Source: Actinomadura terrae (GTDB taxonomy: Bacteria; Actinomycetota; Actinomycetes; Streptosporangiales; Streptosporangiaceae). Taken from it: DNA of 64,000 nucleotides. The stretch is taken from the NCBI RefSeq assembly GCF_022751215.1, contig NZ_JAICDG010000002.1, positions 1,116,001 through 1,180,000 on the forward strand, written 5' to 3'. How positions within the stretch are numbered: position 1 is the stretch's first letter; every line of letters begins with the position of its first letter. The translations under genes were made by a program, and so were the position numbers. The notes under the pieces were generated by a model. That model worked only from the letters and a program-made list of their open reading frames with translations. It ran no database searches and was not told the origin of the DNA. Positions 44,916-52,310 of this stretch are shown one piece after another.

Positions 44916-46337
44916 GTGGCCGAGGGGCGGGCCGCCGCACGGCCGCTGGTGCCCGCGCTGATGTTCGTCGCGCTCGTCGTCGCCGTGGTCGGCAGCCTGG
45001 GGGCACCGCTGATCACCGAGGTCGCGGGCGAGTTCGAGGTCTCGCTCGCGGCGGCGCAGTGGACGCTGACCGCGCCGCTGCTGGTCGGCGCGCTTGCGAC
45101 CCCCGTCCTCGGACGGCTCGGCGCCGGGCCGCACCGCCGCCGGGTCGTCCTCGTCACGCTCGCCGTGGTCGTGGCCGGCAGCGTGCTCACCGTCGTCCCG
45201 CCGTCGTTCGGGTGGCTGCTGGCCGGACGCGTCGCCCAGGGCACCGGCCTCGGCCTGACCGCGCTGATGATGGGCGTCGCCCGCGACCACCTGCCCGCCG
45301 GACGCTCGGGCCCGGCGATCGCGCTGCTGTCGGTCGCCTCGACCGCCGGGATCGGCATCGGCTACCCGCTCGCCGGGCTGCTCACCGGCGTGGCAGGGCT
45401 GCCCGCCGCCTACGGGCTCGGCCTGCTGATCACGGCGGTCGCGCTGGTCGCGGCCTGGCGGACGGTGCCGCAGGCGCCTCCTGGACGGTCCGCCTCCGTG
45501 GACGTGCCGGGCGCCGCGCTGCTCGGCGCGGCCCTGCTGGCGCTGCTGCTCGCGATCAGCCAGACCACCCTGTGGACCGACCATCCGGCGGTCCTCGCCG
45601 TCCTGCTGGCGGCATCGGCGGTGCTGCTGGCCGCCTGGGTGCGGCGCGAGCGCCGGTGCGACGCCCCGCTGGTCGATCTCGCGCTGCTGCGGCATCCCGC
45701 CGTGGCCGGCGCGAACGCGATCATGCTCCTCGGCGGCGTCGGCATGTACCTGCTGCTGACGCTGGTCACCCGCTACGTCCAGACGCCGGGCTCGGCCGGG
45801 TACGGCTTCGGCGTGGACGTCTTCGTCGCGGGCCTCGTGCTCGTGCCGTTCTCGGCGCTCGGCTTCGCGGGCGGCAGGCTGGTGCCGGTCGCGCGCGGGC
45901 GCCTCGCCGCCACGACGCTGCTCGCCGCCGGAGGCGCCGTCGTCCTCGCGGCGCTGCTGGTGTTCGCCTCCGCCCGCGGCGGGCTGTGGCTGGCGTTCGC
46001 CGTGATGGGCCTGCTCGGGCTCGGCGTCGGCGTCTTCTGCGCCGCGATGCCGGCCGCGATCCTCGCCGTCACCCCGGCCGGGGAGACCTCCAGTGCGATG
46101 AGCTTCAACCAGGTCGTCCGCAGCGTCGGGTTCTCGGTGGGCAGCGCGCTCGGCGGCCTGGTGCTCGAAGCGCATACCGGCCCCGGCGCCACCTTCCCGG
46201 ACGAGTCCGGCTACACCGTCGCCGCGCTGGCCGGGGCGGCCGCGATGGCGGTGACGATCCTGATCACCCTCCTGCTGAGACGTCCCGCCGGGGCGCGGGC
46301 CGCAACGCCCCCGCCGGGGAGGTGCACAACTTCCTGA
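44916..46337 (+). CDS. MFS transporter (14-helix type)
   Basis: A 473-residue carrier. The GTG directly abuts the regulator stop (TGAGTG), so translation is coupled. Typical features are LVVAVVGSLGAPLITEVAGEF in helix 1, QWTLTAPLLVGALATPVLGRLG, and the Pro/Gly-rich loop of helix 5. It is probably an exporter. The last residues (GARAATPPPGRCTTS) overlap, in another frame, the start of a broken flavoprotein fragment. A deletion may therefore have replaced the original C-terminus. The helices themselves look complete. Confidence 0.88.
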   Translation: MAEGRAAARPLVPALMFVALVVAVVGSLGAPLITEVAGEFEVSLAAAQWTLTAPLLVGALATPVLGRLGAGPHRRRVVLVTLAVVVAGSVLTVVPPSFGWLLAGRVAQGTGLGLTALMMGVARDHLPAGRSGPAIALLSVASTAGIGIGYPLAGLLTGVAGLPAAYGLGLLITAVALVAAWRTVPQAPPGRSASVDVPGAALLGAALLALLLAISQTTLWTDHPAVLAVLLAASAVLLAAWVRRERRCDAPLVDLALLRHPAVAGANAIMLLGGVGMYLLLTLVTRYVQTPGSAGYGFGVDVFVAGLVLVPFSALGFAGGRLVPVARGRLAATTLLAAGGAVVLAALLVFASARGGLWLAFAVMGLLGLGVGVFCAAMPAAILAVTPAGETSSAMSFNQVVRSVGFSVGSALGGLVLEAHTGPGATFPDESGYTVAALAGAAAMAVTILITLLLRRPAGARAATPPPGRCTTS

Positions 46338-46705
46338 CCCGGGACGGCACGCCGCCGTCCCGGCTGCGCGAGCTCGGCCGCGCGGAGCTGGCGTCCTACC
46401 CGACGGTCCAGGTCCGCACCGCGGCGCTGTGGGGCCGGTCGGCCTTCCACTGCCCCTGCTGCCACGGCTACGAGTGCACCGGCAGGCCGGTCGCGGTGAT
46501 CGGCGCGACGGGCGCGCGGGTCCGCCTGGCGCTCCAGCTCAGCCGGTTCGCCGCCGACGTCGCGCTCTGCACTGCCGGGGAGCCCCTCGACGCGGCGCCG
46601 CACGCGAAGCTCGAATCGAACGGCGTCACCGTCCGCCCCGAAGCGATCACCCGCCTGGTCGGCGCGGACGGCCCGTGGCGGGCGGCCCGTGGTAGGGGGG
46701 CGGTG
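46313..46705 (+). pseudogene. Fragment of a thioredoxin-reductase-like FAD/NAD(P) oxidoreductase
   Basis: The frame reads VHNFLTRDGTPPSRLRELGR and then LWGRSAFHCPCCHGYEC with PVAVIG. These are pieces of the actinobacterial family that has HGFLGRDG and FHCPYCHG motifs. The N-terminal FAD site, an internal block between the two pieces, and the C-terminal part are missing. It has no start of its own. The frame stays open and in phase into the ThDP gene at 46763. It is a decayed remnant that overlaps the MFS end out of frame. Confidence 0.75.
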
Positions 46706-46762
46706 GGCTGGGTAGGCGGGACGAGACGTCTGAACGACGGGCGGGGAAAGGAGAGCCGATCC

Positions 46763-48562
46763 ATGGCATCGACGACTGTCGGCGATTACCTGCTGGCGCG
46801 CCTGCGCGAGTGGGGGGTCGAAAAGGTGTTCGGGTACCCGGGCGACGGGATCAACGGGCTGATGGCCGCCTGGGGGCGTGCCGACAACGAGCCGCAGTTC
46901 GTCCAGGCGCGGCACGAGGAGATGAGCGCGTTCGAGGCGGTGGGGTACGCCAAGTTCACCGGACGGGTCGGGGTGTGCGCGGCGACGTCGGGCCCGGGGG
47001 CCATCCACCTGCTGAACGGGTTGTACGACGCCAAGCTCGACCATGTGCCCGTGGTCGCGATCGTCGGCCAGACCAACCGGACCGCGATGGGCGGCTCCTA
47101 CCAGCAGGAGGTCGACCTGCTGTCGCTCTACAAGGACGTGGCGGGCGACTACGTCCAGGTGGTCACCGTGCCCGAGCAGCTCCCGAACGTGCTGGACCGC
47201 GCGATCCGCGTCGCGATGGCCGAGCGGACGCCGACCGCCCTGATCGTCCACGCCGACGTCCAGGAGCTGGAGTACAGCCCGCCCGCGCACGCGTTCAAGA
47301 TGGTCCCGTCCAGCCTCGGGGTGGCGCTGCCGTCGGTCGCCGCCGACCCGGACGCGGTCGCGCGCGCCGCCGAGGTCCTCAACGCCGGCGAGAAGGTCGC
47401 GATCCTCGCGGGCGCCGGGGCCAGGGGCGCCGCCGCCGAGCTGCGCCAGGTGGCGGACCTGCTTGGCGCGGGCGTCGCGAAGGCGCTGCTCGGCAAGGAC
47501 GTCCTGTCGGACGCGCTGCCCTACGTCACCGGCTCGATCGGGCTGCTCGGCACCCGGCCCAGCTTCGAGCTGATGAACGGCTGCGACACGCTGCTCACGG
47601 TCGGCTCCAGCTTCCCCTACACCCAGTTCATGCCGGAGCTGGACCAGGCGCGCGGGGTGCAGATCGACATCGACCCGAAGCTGATCGGCATGCGCTACCC
47701 CTACGAGGTCAACCTCGTCGGCGACGCGGCCTCGACGCTGCGCGCGCTGATCCCGCTGCTGGAGCGCAAGGACGACCGGGGCTGGCGGGAGACCGTCGAG
47801 GCGAACGTGCGGCGCTGGCGGCAAACCGTGGCGGAGGAGGCCATGGTCGACGCCGATCCGATCAACCCGATGCGGCTGTTCCACGAGCTGTCCCAGCGGC
47901 TGCCGGACGACGCGATCGTCGTCGCCGACTCGGGGTCGGCGGCGAACTGGTACGCCCGCAACCTCAGCTTCGGCGACGGCGTGCGCGGCTCCCTCTCGGG
48001 GACGCTGGCCACGATGGGTCCCGGCGTCCCGTACGGGATCGGGGCGAAGTTCGGCCACCCCGGACGGCCCGTGATCGTGTTCGAGGGCGACGGCGCCATG
48101 CAGATGAACGGGATGGCCGAGCTGCTCACGATCCGGCACTACTGGCAGCAGTGGGAGGACCCGCGCCTGATCGTCGCCATCCTGCACAACAACGACCTCA
48201 ACCAGGTCACGTGGGAGATGCGCGCGATGCAGGGCGCGCCGAAGTTCGCCGAGTCGCAGACGCTGCCCGAGTGCGACTACGCCGCGTTCGCGGCGAGCAA
48301 CGGGCTCAACGCGATCAAGGTGGAGGAGCCCGGGCAGATCGCCTCGGCCTGGGAGGCGGCGCTCGCGGCCGACCGGCCGACCGTGCTGGACGTCCTCGTC
48401 GACCCCGACGTCCCGCCGATCCCGCCGCACGCCAGCTTCGAGCAGGCCAAGGACACCGCCCTGGCGATGGCGAAGGGCGACGAGAACCGCCGGGGCGTCG
48501 TCCAGAAGGGCCTGAAGGTCAAGATGCGGGAGCTGCTGCCGCACCGCTCCGGCGGAAGCTGA
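46763..48562 (+). CDS. ThDP-dependent enzyme, pyruvate oxidase/acetolactate synthase-like
   Basis: A 599-residue enzyme with the three domains of the ThDP family. The catalytic Glu is in ARHEEMSAFEAVGYAK (about 50). The central domain has the AILAGAGARGA loop. The cofactor motif is GDGAMQMNGMAEL followed by NNDLNQVTWE (about 455-490), matching GDG-X(25-28)-NN. It resembles the poorly defined actinobacterial thiamine pyrophosphate-requiring proteins close to pyruvate:quinone oxidoreductase (PoxB) more than biosynthetic acetolactate synthases. No small regulatory subunit is nearby. GAAAGGAG lies about 10 bases before the ATG. Confidence 0.92.
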   Translation: MASTTVGDYLLARLREWGVEKVFGYPGDGINGLMAAWGRADNEPQFVQARHEEMSAFEAVGYAKFTGRVGVCAATSGPGAIHLLNGLYDAKLDHVPVVAIVGQTNRTAMGGSYQQEVDLLSLYKDVAGDYVQVVTVPEQLPNVLDRAIRVAMAERTPTALIVHADVQELEYSPPAHAFKMVPSSLGVALPSVAADPDAVARAAEVLNAGEKVAILAGAGARGAAAELRQVADLLGAGVAKALLGKDVLSDALPYVTGSIGLLGTRPSFELMNGCDTLLTVGSSFPYTQFMPELDQARGVQIDIDPKLIGMRYPYEVNLVGDAASTLRALIPLLERKDDRGWRETVEANVRRWRQTVAEEAMVDADPINPMRLFHELSQRLPDDAIVVADSGSAANWYARNLSFGDGVRGSLSGTLATMGPGVPYGIGAKFGHPGRPVIVFEGDGAMQMNGMAELLTIRHYWQQWEDPRLIVAILHNNDLNQVTWEMRAMQGAPKFAESQTLPECDYAAFAASNGLNAIKVEEPGQIASAWEAALAADRPTVLDVLVDPDVPPIPPHASFEQAKDTALAMAKGDENRRGVVQKGLKVKMRELLPHRSGGS

Positions 48563-48565
48563 CCG

Positions 48566-48595
48566 TCACGAGCGGCCGGGTCACGAGCGGCCGGG
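48566..48595. repeat. Perfect 15-bp tandem repeat at a convergent gene end
   Basis: TCACGAGCGGCCGGG occurs at 48566-48580 and again at 48581-48595. The second copy holds the stop codon of the minus-strand dehydrogenase. It is a simple tandem duplication between two convergent genes and no hairpin terminator is visible. Confidence 0.7.
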
Positions 48596-49523
48596 ACGCC
48601 AGGTCTGGAGGCTGAGCAGCAGGCTGCGCGGCTTGGCGCTGTCGTCGAAACCGCCGTGCGCGCCGTGGTCGCGGTCGGCGTCGAGCGGCTCCCACAGGTT
48701 CCCGGCGTCGACCTCGGGCCGCCGGTCGCCGGTCTGCTGCGACTTGTACCCGGTCCGGCCGAGGTAGCGGTCGAGCAGCCCAGGGACGACCTTCTCGGCG
48801 AGCAGCGTGGCGATCGTGGAGCCGCCGACCCAGCGTTCCCGGCGCCGCGGGTGCTCGGCGGCGTGGACGACGGCGCGGGCCGCGACCTCGGGCTGGTAGA
48901 TCGGCGGCACCGGCTGCGGGCGGCGCGGCAGCCGGGAGCGGACCCAGTCGAACTGGGGCGTGTTGAGCGCGGGCAGCTGGACCATCGTGATCTTGACGGC
49001 GCTGCGGTCGTGCAGGAGTTCGGCGCGCACCGACTCGGTGAAGCCCTCGACGGCGTGCTTGGCGCCGCAGTACGCCGACTGCAACGGGATGCCGCGGTAG
49101 GCGAGCGCCGAGCCGACCTGGACGATCACACCCGCGTCGCGCGACTTCATCCGGGTCAGCGCGGCCCGCGTCCCGTGCGCGGTGCCGAGGTAGGTGACCT
49201 CGGTGACGCGCCGGTACTCCTCGGGCGTGATCTCGTCGAACGGCGCGAAGACGCCGGTGAAGGCGTTGTTCACCCACACCCCGATCGGCCCGAGCACGCG
49301 CTCGATCCGGTCGGCGGCCGTCTCCGCCTGCGCGGGGTCGGCGACGTCCACGACGATCGGCAGGGCGGAGCCGCCCAGTTCCTCCACCTCGACCGCCGCG
49401 GCCTCCAGCCCGGCCGACCCGCGCGCGAGCAGCGCGACCCGCGCCCCGCGCGGCGAAGGCCCGCGCGACCGCGCGGCCGACTCCCGCGCTGGCACCCGTG
49501 ATGACGACGACTTGATCCTGCAC
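48581..49523 (-). pseudogene. Short-chain dehydrogenase/reductase with a frameshift near its N-terminus
   Basis: The start frame (GTG 49523, with GGGAGGG upstream) gives QDQVVVITGASAGVGRAV, the NAD(P) site. After about 28 residues the family sequence continues in another frame: VALLARGSAGLEAAAVEVEE, then VNNAFTGVFAPF, the catalytic Tyr/Lys in SAYCGAKHAVEGF, and the rest to 48581. The frame change lies at about 49445-49454 in a CG-rich run. If repaired, it would be a 310-residue SDR of the type often fused or linked to stress genes. It may be truly broken or may be a sequencing error. Confidence 0.8.
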
Positions 49524-49554
49524 CGGATTCCCTCCCTTTCCTCGTTCTCGATGC

Positions 49555-51237
49555 CTACTGGTTGAGGCGTGCCGCGCATTCGAGCAGCAGCGCGTGCACG
49601 AAGGCCTGCGGAAGGTTCCCGCGCAACTGCCGCTGCTCGACGTCGTACTCCTCGGAGAGCAGCCCGGCGGGCCCGCACGCGGACCGGTTGCGCTCGAACC
49701 AGCGCAGCGCGGACGGCACGTCCCCCCGCTGGTGGGTGGCGAGCGCGACGAGGAACCCGCAGAGCAGGAACGCGCCCTCGGCCTCGCCGAGCGGCCGCTC
49801 GGCGTGCCGGAACCGGTAGGCGTACCCGTCGTCGGTGAGCTCGGCGACGTAGGCGTCGAGCGTGCGCAGGCTGCGCGGGTCGTCCTCGGGCAGGGCGCCG
49901 CGGATCGCGGGCAGCAGCAGCGCGCCGTCCAGCCTCGGGTCGCCGGGCGAGCGCTGCCAGCGCCCGGACGGGTGGAGGGCGCGGGACGCCGTCGCCGCCA
50001 CGATGGCGTCGGCCCGCCCGGCCTCCCCGACGGCCCGCAGCCCGGCGGCGCAGTTGAGGGCGCTGTGCGTCCACCTGCGGTTCTCCAGTTCCCAGATGCC
50101 CGCGTCCCGGTCCCGCCAGCGCTCGTCGACGGCGGCGACCGCCGTGCGCAGGGCGCGGCGCCCGTCGGCGTCGAGCCGGTCGCGCCGGGACGCGGCGCCC
50201 AGCAGCAGGAGCGCGTCCCCGAAGGCGTCCAGCTGGAACTGCTCGGTGACGTGGTTGCCCACCCGGTCGTAGCCGCCCGGATAGCCCGGCAGCTTCAGCA
50301 CGCTCTGCTCGGGCACCGGCCCGCCGGTGCTGGTGTAGGCGGGTTTGAGGCGCGGGCCGTCCTCCAGGAGCCGCGCGGTGACGAACCGCACCGCGTCGTC
50401 GAAGAGCCGCTCGGCCCCGGCGGCGTCCGCCGCGAGGCCCGCGAAGCACTGGTCGCGGATCCAGACGTAGCGGTAGTCGTAGTTGCGGCCCGCCTCGCTG
50501 CGCTCGGGCAGGCTCGTGGTCGCCGCCGCGACCATGCCCCCGCTCGCGCCGGTCATCCCGCGCATGACGGCGTGGGCGTGCCGCGCGTCCCGGTCGGCGA
50601 TCGTGCGCGGGCGCGGCACCGCGCGGTGCCAGGCCACTTCGGTGGCGTGCCAGGCGCGGTCGGCGTTCGGCGGTTCCTTGCGCAGAGGCCGGTCGGCGAT
50701 CTCCAGGATCAGGTCGTGGCGCGTTCCAGCCGGGACGGTCAGGTCGAGTTCCAGGCCCTGCCCCGGTCTGGCCCTGGGCGCGCCCGTCCAGCGGAACCAC
50801 AGCCCGCCCGCGTGCGCCTTCCACGCGTCGTGGAAGTCCGGACGGAAGGCCCCGAACCCCGGACGCGGGTCGCACACCACATGGACGCGCGCGTCCCCCT
50901 CGCGGGCGATGATCTGCCGGAGCAGCACCGCGCGGCCGGGCTCGCCCGGAAACGCCAGCGCCTCGCGGCACTCGATGATCCCGTCGTTGGTCACCCACCG
51001 GCTGCGCCAGATCAGCGTGCCCGGCTCGTAGGCGCCGCCCCACACGAACCGCTCCCGGGGCGTGACCGCGTAGATCCCGGGGCCGCCGATCAGGGAGGCG
51101 AACACCGCGTCGCCGTCCCAGCGCGGCGCGCACATCCAGCAGAACTCCCCGCGCGGGCCGACGACGGCGCCCCGCTCGCCGTCGGCGATGAGCGCGTACT
51201 CCCGCAGCACCTGCGGGGGATAGCGGTCGTCGTTCAT
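49555..51237 (-). CDS. Glycoside hydrolase family 15 protein (glucoamylase/trehalase-like)
   Basis: A 560-residue enzyme with the two-part layout of bacterial GH15. An N-terminal beta-sandwich (about 1-230, starting YPPQVLREYALIADGERGAVVG) is followed by an (alpha/alpha)6 barrel containing the signature NYDYRYVWIRDQCF (about 255). The catalytic Glu of the barrel is in the PEQSV/EEYD-type segments, and I cannot assign it with certainty. Family members cleave alpha-linked glucose, including trehalose in mycobacteria. The ATG overlaps the preceding stop as ATGA. No signal peptide is seen, so it is intracellular. Confidence 0.92.
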   Translation of the reverse strand: MNDDRYPPQVLREYALIADGERGAVVGPRGEFCWMCAPRWDGDAVFASLIGGPGIYAVTPRERFVWGGAYEPGTLIWRSRWVTNDGIIECREALAFPGEPGRAVLLRQIIAREGDARVHVVCDPRPGFGAFRPDFHDAWKAHAGGLWFRWTGAPRARPGQGLELDLTVPAGTRHDLILEIADRPLRKEPPNADRAWHATEVAWHRAVPRPRTIADRDARHAHAVMRGMTGASGGMVAAATTSLPERSEAGRNYDYRYVWIRDQCFAGLAADAAGAERLFDDAVRFVTARLLEDGPRLKPAYTSTGGPVPEQSVLKLPGYPGGYDRVGNHVTEQFQLDAFGDALLLLGAASRRDRLDADGRRALRTAVAAVDERWRDRDAGIWELENRRWTHSALNCAAGLRAVGEAGRADAIVAATASRALHPSGRWQRSPGDPRLDGALLLPAIRGALPEDDPRSLRTLDAYVAELTDDGYAYRFRHAERPLGEAEGAFLLCGFLVALATHQRGDVPSALRWFERNRSACGPAGLLSEEYDVEQRQLRGNLPQAFVHALLLECAARLNQ

Positions 51238-52310
51238 GCCACCCGGTACTCCTCCGCGTCCCGCCTGCGGAACTCCAGGCCGATCCCCGGCGCGTCGTCC
51301 CGCGGCCGGACGGCACCGCCGGCCGGGACGAGCGCGCCGTCGAACAGCATCGACTCGATGCGGACGTGGTCGTGGAACCACTCGATGTGGCGGGCGTTCG
51401 GCACGGCCGCCATCACCGCCGCGTGCAGGTGCGGGGCGCAGTGCGCGGACAGGTCCCGGGCGTGCGCGCGGGCGAACGCGGCGACCCGCAGGAACTCGGT
51501 GATCCCGCCGACCCGCGTCACGTCGGCCTGCGGGCAGTCGACGGCGTCGATCAGCCGGACGTAGTAGGGCAGGTCGTAGCCGTACTCCCCGGCCGCGACC
51601 TCGCACGACACCGCGTCGCGGACCGCGCGGAGCCCGGCGACGTCGTCGGAGGACACCGGCTCCTCGAACCACCGCAGGTCGGGCGCCGCCTCGGCGACCC
51701 GCACGGCCTGCTTGGCGTTGTAGGCGCCGTTGGCGTCGGCGTACAGCTCGGTATCCGGGCCGATGGCGTCGCGGGCGACGCGCAGCCGCTCCAGGTCGCG
51801 GCCGGTCAGGGTGCCCCACGCCTCGCCGATCTTGATCTTCACTCGCGGGATGCCGAGGTCGCCCGCCCAGCCGCCGAGCTGGTCGCGCAGCCGCGCGTCG
51901 TCGTAGGTCGTGAAGCCGCCCGAGCCGTACACGGGGACCTCCTCGTGGACGGCTCCGAGCAGCCGGTGCAGCGGCAGGCCGAGCCGCCGCGCCTTCAGGT
52001 CCCACAGCGCGCAGTCGACCGCCGAGATCGCCATGGCGCAGCCGCCGGGACGTCCGGCGTTGCGGACGGCGCGGCACATCCGCTCGTGCGCCCCCGGCGG
52101 GTCGAGCACTCCAGCGTCGCGGACCACCGGCGCGAGCAGGCCGCGTATCAACTCGGTGAGGGCCGCCGGGCCGTACGTCCAGCCGAGGCCGGTCCACCGC
52201 TCGCAGGACGCCTCGACGAGCACGAGCGTGGTCGAGTTCCAGGCCAGCGTGCCGTCCGCCTCCGGCCCGTCCGTCGGGATCGTGTACGCGGTGGCGGCGA
52301 GGTCGATCAC
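51234..52310 (-). CDS. Enolase-superfamily enzyme (mandelate racemase/muconate lactonizing type)
   Basis: A 358-residue protein. Its capping domain comes first. The barrel then carries the KxK motif VKIKIG, and metal ligands in YADANGAY (Asp), WFEEPV (Glu) and AAGEYGYD (Glu). A His appears in LSAHCAPHLHAAV near the expected acid/base position. Such enzymes dehydrate or epimerise sugar acids or amino-acid derivatives. The GTG at 52310 overlaps the previous stop (GTGA). The gene context (a lactate/glycolate-type dehydrogenase, a glycosidase and an SDR) favours sugar-acid catabolism. Confidence 0.93.
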   Translation of the reverse strand: MIDLAATAYTIPTDGPEADGTLAWNSTTLVLVEASCERWTGLGWTYGPAALTELIRGLLAPVVRDAGVLDPPGAHERMCRAVRNAGRPGGCAMAISAVDCALWDLKARRLGLPLHRLLGAVHEEVPVYGSGGFTTYDDARLRDQLGGWAGDLGIPRVKIKIGEAWGTLTGRDLERLRVARDAIGPDTELYADANGAYNAKQAVRVAEAAPDLRWFEEPVSSDDVAGLRAVRDAVSCEVAAGEYGYDLPYYVRLIDAVDCPQADVTRVGGITEFLRVAAFARAHARDLSAHCAPHLHAAVMAAVPNARHIEWFHDHVRIESMLFDGALVPAGGAVRPRDDAPGIGLEFRRRDAEEYRVA

